Positions 32,743 through 41,418 of a DNA stretch of 64,000 bases are shown piece by piece (the stretch's first letter is position 1; each line of letters begins with the position of its first letter). The notes under the pieces were generated by a model. It was not told where the DNA came from, ran no database searches, and worked only from the letters and a program-made list of their open reading frames with translations. The DNA lies in the NCBI GenBank assembly GCA_963843945.1, contig CAWJMF010000002.1:1674001-1738000 (forward strand), given 5' to 3'. The stretch comes from CAWJMF01 sp963843945 (GTDB lineage Bacteria; Vulcanimicrobiota; Vulcanimicrobiia; Vulcanimicrobiales; Vulcanimicrobiaceae). A program made the translations under genes and the position numbers.

Positions 32743-34682
32743 GCGAAGTCCGTCCGATCCGCCGTCTGCTGATCGCCAATCGCGGCGAGATCGCCGTGCG
32801 GATCGCTCGCGCCGCGCGCGAAGCGGGCATCGTGCCCCTCGGCATCTACTCCGAAGCCGACGCGCAGGCTTTTCATTTGAGTGCGATGGACGAGTCGGCC
32901 TGCATCGGTCCCGCACCCGCGAGCGAATCGTACTTGGACGTGGCGCGCGTCGTCGGGGCGCTGCATGAGTTGCGCGCCGACGCCGTGCACCCGGGCTACG
33001 GCTTTCTCTCGGAGCAGGCACGCTTCGCGCGCGCGGTACGCGCAGCCGGCGCCATCTTTGTCGGGCCGCCCGAACGCGCCATCGAAGCCATGGGCGACAA
33101 GAGTGCCGCTAAGCAACTCGTGCGCGCGCACGGAGTTCCGGTCTTGCCGGGTTACGACGGCGCCGAGCAAACGCCCGAGCGCCTGCGTGCGGAAGCGCGC
33201 AAGATCGGCGCGCCGCTGGTAGTTAAAGCGACCGCCGGGGGCGGCGGACGCGGCCTGCGCGTCGTCACGGATTTGGATCGCTTCGACGAGGCGTTGGAGT
33301 CCGCCAAGCGCGAAGCCGCGGGCGCGTTCGGCGACGAGCGCGTCCTGCTCGAGCGCTACGTCGTCCGTCCGCGCCACATCGAATTTCAGATCCTCGCCGA
33401 CGCTCACGGCACGACGCTGCACCTCGGCGAGCGCGAGTGCTCGATCCAGCGGCGTCATCAGAAGCTAATCGAAGAGGCACCCTCGGTGGCCCTGGGGCCC
33501 GAGCTGCGCGCCGCGATGGGTGCAGCCGCCGTGCGCGCCGCGCGTGCCGCGGACTACGTGAACGCCGGCACGGTCGAATTTCTGCTCGACGAGAGCGGAG
33601 CGTTCTACTTTCTCGAGATGAACGCGCGCCTGCAAGTCGAGCATCCCGTCACCGAAGCGGTCCACGGCGTCGATTTGGTGCGCCTCCAACTCGCGATTGC
33701 CAGCGGTGCGCCGCTGCGGCTCACGCAAGACGAGATCGCGGCGCGCGGCTGGGCCATCGAAGCGCGCATCAACGCCGAAGATCCCGCCTCCGGTTACTTG
33801 CCGGCGACCGGTAAGATTGCGCACTGGGAAATGCCGAGCGGGCCCGGCATCCGGGTCGACGCCGGCGTACGCGAAGGCAGCGACGTCTCGGTCTATTACG
33901 ACTCCCTTCTCGCGAAACTCATCGCTTGGGGCCCCGACCGTCAAAGCGCGGTCGAACGGTTGACGGGCGCGCTCGAGGCTTTTCGCATCGACGGCGTCCC
34001 GACGAACCTTCCGCTGCAGCTGCGAATCGCGCGGGACGTGACGTTCCGGGCCGGTTACACGACGACCGCGTTCCTCGTCGAGCACGAGAACTTCATGACG
34101 CCCGATCCCACGGGCGAACCCGACGAAGCGTTCCTCCTCGCGATCGGGGCCGTGCTCGAGGACGCGCGCGCGTGGCGAATCGGCGGCGTTGGAATTCCGG
34201 TTGCGTTGGACGGACGGCAGCGTCACGTGGCGGTCGCCGCCTCGCGCGGCGACGCCCCCGGCAGCTGGCAGCTTACCGGCGACTTCAGCGGCGAGCTGAC
34301 CTTCGAGACCTCGGGCGAACGCGTCACCGTTCGGAGTGCCGGCGCCCGCTGCGCGGGCCGCGCGAGCGTGGGGCGGAGCGGCGTCGAGGTGAGTTTCGAG
34401 GGCGAGCGCTTCGCCTTCGCCTTCGCGCAGCCGCCCCAACTCGGCACCCGCGGCGCGGGGGCGGCGGCGCACGGCGGCATCACCGCACCGATGCCGGGAA
34501 AAATCGTTAGCGTGGCCGTGAAACCCGGCGACCTGGTCGCGGAGCGCGACCTCCTCGTCGTTCTGGAAGCGATGAAGATGGAGCACCGCATCGAAGCAAG
34601 CCGTCCCGGTGTCGTCAAGAGCGTCGCGGTCGCAGCGGGGGCCCTGGTCACCGGCGGCGCGACGCTCGTGGAGTTCGAATGA
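32730..34682 (+). CDS. mccA: Acyl-CoA carboxylase alpha subunit (biotin carboxylase + BCCP)
   Basis: 650 residues from a TTG at 32730 (no better start is visible before IRRLLIANRGEIAVRIARA). Domains: biotin carboxylase N-terminal (10-120), ATP-grasp with KATAGGGGRGLR (about 163-174) and EMNARLQVEHPVTE (about 293-306), C-terminal domain to about 450, a linker/BT domain, and the biotinyl domain ending with EAMKMEH, whose K616 carries biotin. It works with MccB. The gene runs into HMG-CoA lyase with ATGA overlap. Propionyl-CoA carboxylase alpha is the alternative; the HMG-CoA lyase neighbour favours methylcrotonyl-CoA. Confidence 0.92.
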   Translation: MDGVSEVRPIRRLLIANRGEIAVRIARAAREAGIVPLGIYSEADAQAFHLSAMDESACIGPAPASESYLDVARVVGALHELRADAVHPGYGFLSEQARFARAVRAAGAIFVGPPERAIEAMGDKSAAKQLVRAHGVPVLPGYDGAEQTPERLRAEARKIGAPLVVKATAGGGGRGLRVVTDLDRFDEALESAKREAAGAFGDERVLLERYVVRPRHIEFQILADAHGTTLHLGERECSIQRRHQKLIEEAPSVALGPELRAAMGAAAVRAARAADYVNAGTVEFLLDESGAFYFLEMNARLQVEHPVTEAVHGVDLVRLQLAIASGAPLRLTQDEIAARGWAIEARINAEDPASGYLPATGKIAHWEMPSGPGIRVDAGVREGSDVSVYYDSLLAKLIAWGPDRQSAVERLTGALEAFRIDGVPTNLPLQLRIARDVTFRAGYTTTAFLVEHENFMTPDPTGEPDEAFLLAIGAVLEDARAWRIGGVGIPVALDGRQRHVAVAASRGDAPGSWQLTGDFSGELTFETSGERVTVRSAGARCAGRASVGRSGVEVSFEGERFAFAFAQPPQLGTRGAGAAAHGGITAPMPGKIVSVAVKPGDLVAERDLLVVLEAMKMEHRIEASRPGVVKSVAVAAGALVTGGATLVEFE

Positions 34683-35614
34683 AGATAACCGCCCTCTCGC
34701 TCTCGACCCTCCCGGCTCGCGTTAAGGTCTGCGAGATGGGTCCGCGCGACGGCTTGCAAAACGAGGCCGGCGTGGTCGCGACCGCCGACAAGATCCGCTA
34801 CATCGACTTGCTCTCGGCCAGCGGTCTGGCGCTGATCGAGGCGACGTCGTTCGTGCGGCCCGCTGCGATCCCGCAGCTCAACGACGCCGAGGCGGTGATG
34901 GCCGGCATCGAGCAACGTCCGGGGGTAACGTACCCGTGCCTCGTTCCGAACATGCGCGGTTTCGATCGGGCGCGTGCCGCGGGCGTGCGCGCGATCGGGG
35001 TCTTCACTGCCGCCTCGGAGAGCTTTACGAAACGCAACATCAACATGACGATCGCCGAGTCGCTCGACACCTTCCGCGACGTCGTCGGCGCCGCGCGGCG
35101 CGACGACGTGTGGGTGCGCGCCTACATTTCGACGGCGTTCGGCTGCCCCTACGAAGGTGCAGTGGCGCCCGAGAGCGTGGTGCGCGTGGCCGACGCGCTG
35201 GCCGAAATGGGCGTCGACGAACTTTCGATCGGCGATACGATCGGCGTCGCGACGCCGAATCAAGTCGTCGAGGTGTGCGCCGCGCTGCAGGCGCACCTGC
35301 CGGTCGAGCGCCTCGCCATGCACTTCCACGATACGCGCGGGACCGCGCTCGCCAACGTCCTGGCGGCGTTGCAAATGAACGTTGCGATCTTCGATTCTTC
35401 GAGCGCGGGACTCGGCGGCTGTCCTTACGCCCCAGGCGCATCCGGAAACCTTGCGACCGAGGATCTGCTGTACATGCTGCAGGGAATGGGAATCGAAACG
35501 GGCGTCGAGCTCGAGCGCGTGCGCGATGCCTCGCGCTTCATTAGCGGCGTTCTGGGCCGCGAGATCCCGTCGCGCGCCTATCAAGCCCTCGAAGCACAGC
35601 TCGCTCGCGCGTGA
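34679..35614 (+). CDS. mvaB: Hydroxymethylglutaryl-CoA lyase
   Basis: 311 residues. Cleaves HMG-CoA to acetyl-CoA and acetoacetate, the last step of leucine breakdown. TIM-barrel family marks: EMGPRDGLQNE (metal ligand D24, catalytic R23), metal histidines in HFHDTRG (H215, H217), and the signature ending GLGGCPYAPGASGN with catalytic Cys248. The ATG overlaps the mccA stop (ATGA) and the gene overlaps the following aminotransferase start (GTGA). Acetoacetate from this pathway could enter the PHA cycle through acetoacetyl-CoA. Confidence 0.95.
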   Translation: MKITALSLSTLPARVKVCEMGPRDGLQNEAGVVATADKIRYIDLLSASGLALIEATSFVRPAAIPQLNDAEAVMAGIEQRPGVTYPCLVPNMRGFDRARAAGVRAIGVFTAASESFTKRNINMTIAESLDTFRDVVGAARRDDVWVRAYISTAFGCPYEGAVAPESVVRVADALAEMGVDELSIGDTIGVATPNQVVEVCAALQAHLPVERLAMHFHDTRGTALANVLAALQMNVAIFDSSSAGLGGCPYAPGASGNLATEDLLYMLQGMGIETGVELERVRDASRFISGVLGREIPSRAYQALEAQLARA

Positions 35615-36813
35615 ACGGCGACCGTTTCCCGGCGGTGATGGCGGCGGCGGCACACGGCCGCGTGCTGCTCGACAATGCGGCCGGCACGCAGCTGCCCGAC
35701 ACGGCGCTGGAACGGATCCAACGCTACCTCGCGTACGACAACGCACAGAAGGGTTCGATCTTCGCTCGGACCGAGGCCACCACGGCGATGGTCGATCAGG
35801 CGAAAGCCGAATTCGCCGCGCTCGTCGGGGCGCAGGTAGCCCAAGTCGGCATCGGCGCCAACGGGACGTCGCTCGCACTCGCATTCTCGCGCCTGATCGC
35901 CAGCTCGATCCAAAAAGGCGACCGCGTCGTCGTCACCGCCGCCGACCACGAAGCCAACGTCGCGCCCTGGGTTTGGTTGCGCCGTTTCGGCGCGCAGATC
36001 GACATCGTGCCGGTCGATCGTCGCGGCGACCTCGACGAAGCGCGCTTCAGCGCGTACTTGCAGCGCGCCCCGGTACTCGTCGCGCTGCCCTGGGCTTCCA
36101 ACGTGACGGGGACGGTGTTCGACGTGACGCGCTACGCGCAAGCGGCCCGGCGCGCCGGCGCGATGGTCGTGGTCGACGGCGTGCAAGCCTTTCCTCATTT
36201 TCCAATCGAACTCGATGCGGCAATCGACTTCGCGTTCTTCTCCGCCTACAAAATCTATGCGCCGCACGCGGGCTTCTGGTATGCGAGCCGGCGGATCTTC
36301 GAGCGCTATATCCGCGCCGACGACGCGATGGTTCCGGGCGGCGACGCGCGCTATTGGACCCTCGAAACGGGAACGCAAAGCTATGAGGCAATGGCCGGCT
36401 GGCTTGGAACGCTCGACTACCTGCGCGCCGTTGCCGAGATGCCGCGACTCGCGCTCGGCTTGATCGCGCGCTACGAGAGCGAGTTATGCGCCTACGCGCG
36501 CGCGAAATTCGCCGAGCGCAGCGACGTCGTGCACCTGTACGGACGCGCGGCCGAGGCCGAGCGCCTGCCGGTCTTCGCTTTCAGCGTCGCCTCGCTGACG
36601 GGCGAAGAGCTCGCGCAGCGTTTCGAACGCGCGAACATCGAAGCGCGCGTCGGCGACTTCTACTCGCCGCGCTTGCTGCAGGCACTGGCGCCGGACGCCG
36701 GCGGACGCGCCGTGCGCCTGAGTTTCGCGCACTACAATACCAGCGACGACGTCGACCGCTGCTTCGACGTGATCGACGCGGCCGTCGGCCGCGTCGAGTC
36801 GCTCAAAGCGTGA
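35611..36813 (+). CDS. Class V PLP aminotransferase / cysteine-desulfurase-like protein
   Basis: 400 residues from a GTG overlapping the previous stop. PLP-binding features: GANGTSLAL (about 82-91), the Asp of VVVDGVQAFPHF (D189) and the Schiff-base K214 in AFFSAYKIYAPHAG. It belongs to the VC1184-like branch of class V enzymes, whose opening LLDNAAGTQLPD is close to the family pattern. The substrate is not known. Cysteine desulfurase activity needs a reactive Cys in the C-terminal part, and none stands in a clear loop position here. It lies in a coupled chain with a methyltransferase and an amidohydrolase. Confidence 0.82.
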   Translation: MNGDRFPAVMAAAAHGRVLLDNAAGTQLPDTALERIQRYLAYDNAQKGSIFARTEATTAMVDQAKAEFAALVGAQVAQVGIGANGTSLALAFSRLIASSIQKGDRVVVTAADHEANVAPWVWLRRFGAQIDIVPVDRRGDLDEARFSAYLQRAPVLVALPWASNVTGTVFDVTRYAQAARRAGAMVVVDGVQAFPHFPIELDAAIDFAFFSAYKIYAPHAGFWYASRRIFERYIRADDAMVPGGDARYWTLETGTQSYEAMAGWLGTLDYLRAVAEMPRLALGLIARYESELCAYARAKFAERSDVVHLYGRAAEAERLPVFAFSVASLTGEELAQRFERANIEARVGDFYSPRLLQALAPDAGGRAVRLSFAHYNTSDDVDRCFDVIDAAVGRVESLKA

Positions 36814-37568
36814 GCGACAACGATTCGATCGCGCGCTTCGCCGTGCGGGCGGGCGACTACGCACGCTTTCGCCCGAGCTACCCCGCCGCCGCAATCGATG
36901 CGATCCTGAGCGGCCTGGGCGATCCCGCGCAGCTCGACGTCGTCGACCTCGGGGCCGGGACGGGCATCTCGTTGCGCCTTTTGGCCGAACGCGGCTGCCG
37001 CGCACTCGGAATCGAACCCGGCGGCGAAATGCGGGAACAAGCCCGCGCCGCAGACCTCGACGTGCGCGAAGGCAGCGCAACCGCCACGGGCTTGCCGTCC
37101 GCATCGGTCGACCTCGTCACGGCGTTCCAAGCCTTTCACTGGTTCGCGAACGCGCCGGCCGTCGCCGAGATCGCGCGCATCCTGCGCCCGGGCGCCCGCC
37201 TCGCACTCGCGTGGAATCATTTCGAGCGCGGCGACCCGTTCACCGACGCGTTTGCCGACCTACACGAACGGTACGGCGAACGAGCCATGATTGCGGCGCT
37301 GGGTGTTGACTCGAAGACCATCGACGGGGTCGTACAGGAAGGCGGCTTTCGCGACTACCGCCGCCTGTCGTTTCCCTGGACCCTCGAGAGCGACTACGAC
37401 GCTCTCGTGGGGAGACTGCGCAGTTCGTCGTCGACGCCGCGTGAAGGCGAACGCTATGAGGCCATGGTAGCTGAGCTGGCCATGCTTCATTCGCGCTTTG
37501 CAGCGCCGGGCCGCCTCGTGCCCGTCGCTTACCGAACCGACGTGTTTCTCAGTGAAAAAACCGCCTGA
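36810..37568 (+). CDS. SAM-dependent methyltransferase (class I)
   Basis: 252 residues from the GTG at 36810, which overlaps the previous stop (GTGA). The SAM motif DLGAGTGISLRLLAERG is at about 46-62. The acidic EPGGEMREQ end of strand 2, the GSATATGLPSASVDLVTAFQAFHWF segment (motif with Asp and FHWF) and LRPGARLALAWN (post-strand) follow the Methyltransf_11/25 pattern. The substrate is unknown; the sequence resembles the FHWF-type small-molecule O- or C-methyltransferases. It is coupled upstream to the class V aminotransferase and downstream to the amidohydrolase (TGATG). Confidence 0.85.
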   Translation: MSDNDSIARFAVRAGDYARFRPSYPAAAIDAILSGLGDPAQLDVVDLGAGTGISLRLLAERGCRALGIEPGGEMREQARAADLDVREGSATATGLPSASVDLVTAFQAFHWFANAPAVAEIARILRPGARLALAWNHFERGDPFTDAFADLHERYGERAMIAALGVDSKTIDGVVQEGGFRDYRRLSFPWTLESDYDALVGRLRSSSSTPREGERYEAMVAELAMLHSRFAAPGRLVPVAYRTDVFLSEKTA

Positions 37569-38743
37569 TGCTCGCCATCAAATTCGGAACGCTGCATCAC
37601 AACGACGGCGGCGAGCCGCGTCGCAACGGGGTCCTCGTGATCGACGGCGAGCGCGTCGCGTCGATCGGCGAAGAAGTGCCGGCGGGTGCCGAGGTCGTCG
37701 AAGCCGCTTGCGTCGTTCCGGGGCTGATCAACTGTCACGCGCACTTGGAGATGAACGGCGGGACCGACACGATGACGGTGACGGTACTGACCACGCCGGT
37801 GCAGCGCGCCTATTTCGCCGCGAGCAACGCGCGCAAGACGCTCGAATCGGGCGTTACGACGATTCGCGAGCCCGGCGGCTCCGAGAACCTCAGCATCGAG
37901 TTGCGCGATTCGATCGCCGCCGGCACCTCCGTCGGACCGAACATCTTCGCCGCCGGACGTCCGATCTGCATGACCGGCGGCCACGGCTGGCAACTCGGCG
38001 GCCGCGAATCCGACGGGCCCTGGGACGCACGCACGGCGGTCCGCGAACAGCGCAAAGCCGGGGCCGACTGCATCAAGTTCATCGCGACGGGCGGCGTATT
38101 GACGAAAGGCGCGGTGCCGGGCATCGACCAGCTCTCTGAGGAAGAGCTGCGCGCCGGGATCGAGGAGGCGCACAAGCACGGCATGCGCTGTGCCGCGCAT
38201 GCGATCGGCACGAACGGCATCAAGAACGCGATTCGCGCCGGAGTCGATTCGATCGAACACGGCCACCTCATCGACGACGAAGGCATCGCGCTCGCCCTCG
38301 AGCGCGGCACGTACATCGTGCCCACCCTGGCCGCGATCCGCTGCATCGTTGAGGCTGGTCCGGAGGCCGGTTTGCCGGAGTTCGTGACCCGTAAAGCCGG
38401 CGAGATCGCCGAACACGCCGAGGGCAACCTGCGCCGGGCGCGGGCCGCGGGCATCCGGTTTGCGGGCGGCTCGGACGCCGGCACGCCCTTCAACTTCCAC
38501 GAGAACTACGCGTACGAGCTCGAGCTGATGCAGACCATGCTCGGCATGGATGCCCGCGAAGCGCTGTTCGCCGCCACCGCCGGCGGCGCCGACCTGATCG
38601 GCACCGAGCGGGGGCGCCTCCGTCCCGGGGCCGTGGCCGACGTGCTGCTGCTCAAACGCGACATCGGCGAGGACCTGCGCGCTTTCCGGGACCCTCAGGC
38701 GGTCTATAAAAGCGGCAAAGCGGTGGTCCGGAGCGCCCCTTAG
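37568..38743 (+). CDS. Amidohydrolase (prolidase-like)
   Basis: 391 residues. Binuclear metal site: HAH at H57 and H59 (LINCHAHLE), the carboxylated-type Lys170 in ADCIKFIATGG, His in RCAAHAIG (about 211) and IEHGHL (about 231-233), and the Asp in GGSDAGTPF (about 307). The arrangement matches the Xaa-Pro/imidazolonepropionase-like amidohydrolases of the Sgx9260 type, which hydrolyse N-acyl or prolyl dipeptides. The substrate is not known. It starts at an ATG sharing bases with the previous stop and ends a coupled chain beginning at liuC. The following 127 bases before rmuC show no gene. Confidence 0.85.
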   Translation: MLAIKFGTLHHNDGGEPRRNGVLVIDGERVASIGEEVPAGAEVVEAACVVPGLINCHAHLEMNGGTDTMTVTVLTTPVQRAYFAASNARKTLESGVTTIREPGGSENLSIELRDSIAAGTSVGPNIFAAGRPICMTGGHGWQLGGRESDGPWDARTAVREQRKAGADCIKFIATGGVLTKGAVPGIDQLSEEELRAGIEEAHKHGMRCAAHAIGTNGIKNAIRAGVDSIEHGHLIDDEGIALALERGTYIVPTLAAIRCIVEAGPEAGLPEFVTRKAGEIAEHAEGNLRRARAAGIRFAGGSDAGTPFNFHENYAYELELMQTMLGMDAREALFAATAGGADLIGTERGRLRPGAVADVLLLKRDIGEDLRAFRDPQAVYKSGKAVVRSAP

Positions 38744-38870
38744 GCTCAGGCGACCGGGAGGACGCCCGCCCGCCGCTACGTCACGTCTTGGGGCAGGTTA
38801 GAAGGGCAGGACGGGCGGCAAGGGTAAGGCACGAAGCCCTTCAGTTCTTAAGGGTGGGTCAGGCTAGGTC

Positions 38871-40526
38871 ATGGATCAGACGTCGGCGTTTGTCACGGTC
38901 GTCATGGTCGCGTTGCTCACGGGCATCGTGACTTGGTTTTTCTTTCGCAGCAAAATCGAGGGCATGAATGCCCAGATCGTCGCTCGCGACGGCGAACTGA
39001 CGCAGGCCCGGACCGCTCTCGCGCAAGCGACCGAGGCCGGGGCCGACCTCCAAACCCAGCTCGTCGCCGCCAAATCGGAGCAAGCCGGCCTAGCCGAACG
39101 TCTGAAAGCCGAGCGCGAATCGTTCGAACGGGAACGCGCCTCGTTCGAGACCGCCAAGACCTCGCTCGTCGAAACGTTTCGCGCCGTCGGGGCGGAAGTT
39201 CTCGACAGCAACTCGGCCAAGCTTGCCGAGCTCGCCAAAGACGTCATGGAGCGCGAAAGCGCGCGCGAGAACGCCGAGACGAAAGATTCGAGCGAGTTCA
39301 AGGAACAGGCGCTCGCCGATCTCGTGGGCCCCGTGAAAGAACAGCTCGAGAAGTTACAGGCGGCGGTCGGCGAGATCGAGCGTAAACGCGAAGACGAATA
39401 CGGCGACGTCGCAAGTAAGCTCGAATCGCTCATCCGCAGCGAATCCGAACTGCAACGCGAGACATCGAATCTGTCGGTCAACACCGCGACGCTCATGCAG
39501 GCTCTCAAAGGTTCCGGCAGCCGCGGGCGGTGGGGCGAGTTCACGCTGCAACGCGTCGTCGAGATGGCCGGCATGACCGAGCACTGCGAGTACGACGTGC
39601 AACCGGCGCTGGCGGACCACGAGGACGGCAGCAACCGTCCCGACATGATCGTCCACCTGCCGGGCGAGAGCTTCGTCGTGATCGATGCCAAGGTTCCGTT
39701 GGCTGCCTACATCGCCGGCATGGAAGCGGGCGACGAAGTCACGCGCAACCTCAAGAGCAAGGAGCACGCGGGCAGCGTGCGCGCGCACGTCGACGCGCTG
39801 GCAAAACGCAGCTACGCGCGGACCGACCTCGGTTCGCCGGACTTCGTGATCATGTTCGTTCCCGGCGAGGGGATCCTCAGCGCCGCTTTCAACGAAGATC
39901 CCGATCTTCTGGAATATGCGTATACGCGCAAAGTCATCTTCGCGACGCCGACGAATTTGATCGCGATGCTGCGCACGATTGCGCTTTCGTGGCAGCACCG
40001 CACGCTCGAAGCCGACGCCGCGGAAATCGCGCGCGAGGGCGGCGAGCTGTACGAACGTCTCGCGCAAAGCGGCAAGTACATCGCCGAGTTGGGCAGCAGC
40101 CTCAACCGCACGGTGGCGTCCTACAACGACATGGTCGGCAATCTCGAGGGCCGCGTGATGATCTCCGGCCGGCGCCTGCACGATCGCGCGATTAGCCTCA
40201 AGCGCGGCGACGAGATCCCCGAAGCGCAGCCGATCGAAACGACGGCGCGGCCGCTGACCGCACCGGAATTTCTCTCGCTTACGGCCGAGCGCGACCCGGA
40301 TGGGACCGCGGCGCTCGGCGGAGGCACGGGGAGCGATTCGAACGGCAGTCTCAGGCGCGACTCGAACGGTTCGGCCAACGGTGCGAGCCACGCGAACGGG
40401 AGCGCCAACGGGTTTTCGAACGGCTCGAGCGCGCGACCGCGCAGTGCGAACGGCAGCCGCCCGAACGGGCCGGCCACCATCGCCGTCTCCGCACTTCTCA
40501 ACGTTCTCGGCCTGCTGCGCAAATAG
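38871..40526 (+). CDS. rmuC: DNA recombination protein RmuC
   Basis: 551 residues. One N-terminal helix (about 7-25) anchors it, a coiled-coil follows (about 30-205, Glu/Lys/Ala-rich), then the RmuC domain (about 215-440) with GSRGRWGEFTLQRVVEMAGM, RPDMIVHLPGESFVVIDAKVPLAAY and FVPGEGILSAAFNEDPDL. The domain is a PD-(D/E)xK-type nuclease fold. E. coli rmuC limits inversion recombination. The last 65 residues are a low-complexity Asn/Gly/Ser tail not usual in the family. No RBS stronger than AGG is visible at the ATG. Confidence 0.9.
   Translation: MDQTSAFVTVVMVALLTGIVTWFFFRSKIEGMNAQIVARDGELTQARTALAQATEAGADLQTQLVAAKSEQAGLAERLKAERESFERERASFETAKTSLVETFRAVGAEVLDSNSAKLAELAKDVMERESARENAETKDSSEFKEQALADLVGPVKEQLEKLQAAVGEIERKREDEYGDVASKLESLIRSESELQRETSNLSVNTATLMQALKGSGSRGRWGEFTLQRVVEMAGMTEHCEYDVQPALADHEDGSNRPDMIVHLPGESFVVIDAKVPLAAYIAGMEAGDEVTRNLKSKEHAGSVRAHVDALAKRSYARTDLGSPDFVIMFVPGEGILSAAFNEDPDLLEYAYTRKVIFATPTNLIAMLRTIALSWQHRTLEADAAEIAREGGELYERLAQSGKYIAELGSSLNRTVASYNDMVGNLEGRVMISGRRLHDRAISLKRGDEIPEAQPIETTARPLTAPEFLSLTAERDPDGTAALGGGTGSDSNGSLRRDSNGSANGASHANGSANGFSNGSSARPRSANGSRPNGPATIAVSALLNVLGLLRK
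40330..40470 (+). repeat. Asn/Gly/Ser-rich coding repeats in the RmuC tail
   Basis: Irregular short repeats of AAC-GG(C/T/G)-type codons code for SNGS, SANG, HANGSANG, SNGSS and SANGSRPNG. They are embedded at the 3' end of the rmuC frame at about residues 487-533. The region probably arose by slippage. Confidence 0.7.
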
Positions 40527-40552
40527 GCCCCGGCTCGCGCCGGAAGCACCGA

Positions 40553-40573
40553 TTTACTTCGGCCTGAAGTAAA
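40553..40573. other. Small perfect hairpin after rmuC
   Basis: TTTACTTC (40553-40560) and GAAGTAAA (40566-40573) make an 8-base perfect stem with a 5-base loop. An A-run follows on the plus strand. It has no T-run, so its role as a terminator is unlikely; it may be a processing or binding site. Confidence 0.4.
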
Positions 40574-40624
40574 AAGGCCGCGGCGCGGCGTTGCGCTGCG
40601 GGCCTCGTGCCGTACAGTTACGCC

Positions 40625-41026
40625 ATGACCTTTCTCAAAGCGTTCCTCTTGGCACTCGTCTTCGCGCTCCCCATGCTCTGGGCGGAAGCGCAGATGCGGG
40701 CGCCCGTAACCCTCACTTCCCAGCAGTTCGCCGGCGCTCCGGCGGGGCAACCCGTCAAGCTCGTCGTCCGCGTGGACGCCGTTCGCGGAACGACGCTGGA
40801 CGCGGAAATTCTCGCGCGGCGAACGGACTCCGCATACGCGACGACCGGCGCGCACGTCGAGCTCGCCTACGGCGGCAGCGTGCCGATCGTCATGGGCGCG
40901 CCTTCCGACATCGCGCCCGGCGCGGTGCTGTTCGTCGACGCGATTGCGACCTCGACCGGTCGCGCGCGAGCTTCGCGCTTCGTCGTCGTGACGCGCTACG
41001 TCCGGGTCGCCCGAGCGAAAGGGTGA
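40625..41026 (+). CDS. Small exported protein, unknown
   Basis: 133 residues from the ATG at 40625. A signal peptide is evident (about 1-23, FLKAFLLALVFALPMLWAEA), and the mature part looks like a single Ig- or OB-like beta domain (QPVKLVVRVDAVRGTTLDAEILAR, VPIVMGAPSDIAPGAVLFVDAIATST, FVVVTRYVRVA). No cysteines or catalytic pattern are visible. It is coupled with a small membrane protein at its 3' end (4-base GTGA overlap), so the two may form an exported/membrane pair. Confidence 0.65.
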   Translation: MTFLKAFLLALVFALPMLWAEAQMRAPVTLTSQQFAGAPAGQPVKLVVRVDAVRGTTLDAEILARRTDSAYATTGAHVELAYGGSVPIVMGAPSDIAPGAVLFVDAIATSTGRARASRFVVVTRYVRVARAKG

Positions 41027-41400
41027 ACGATTTCGGCATCCTCAGCGGCTGGGCGGCGCTTGCCGCCGTCGCCGCTGCGGCTTTGGCCGGGCGCCTGCTG
41101 CAACGGCGCAAAGGCCGTCCGCGGCGCTACGTGCTGGGAATTCACGCGGCGCTCGCGGCCGGGTTGCTCGTTTTGACGGTCGCGCACCTCTCGACCAGTG
41201 CATCGGCGATGGGGAGCGCCGACCCGACCGGCATCTGGCTCGCGACCGGGGCACTCGCTGCAATCCTCACGCAAATCGTGCTCGGGTTGACACTGCTCGG
41301 AGCGAAGCCCGTTTCCCGCGTGTCGTTCCTCGCGCATCGCGTTACGTTCGGCCTTATCGCGACGCTCGCGCTCTTCCACGTGGTGCTCGACAAGCGCTAA
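41023..41400 (+). CDS. Small membrane protein with paired histidines, possible cytochrome b561-like
   Basis: 125 residues from a GTG at 41023. Four helices: about 5-24 (ILSGWAALAAVAAAALAG), 41-60 (GIHAALAAGLLVLTVAHLS), 72-93 (GIWLATGALAAILTQIVLGLTLLG) and 104-122 (HRVTFGLIATLALFHVVLD). Histidines near both ends of helices 2 and 4 (H41, H57; H104, H118) could hold two b-type hemes across the membrane, like small cytochrome b561/DUF4405 proteins. This is inference only. The upstream exported protein overlaps its start and may be its partner. Confidence 0.65.
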   Translation: MNDFGILSGWAALAAVAAAALAGRLLQRRKGRPRRYVLGIHAALAAGLLVLTVAHLSTSASAMGSADPTGIWLATGALAAILTQIVLGLTLLGAKPVSRVSFLAHRVTFGLIATLALFHVVLDKR

Positions 41401-41418
41401 GCCTCACGCGGACCTCGC

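Noticed and set aside
40553..40573. Terminator of rmuC
   Set aside because: The hairpin is followed by A residues, not T, on the coding strand, so it is listed only as a hairpin.
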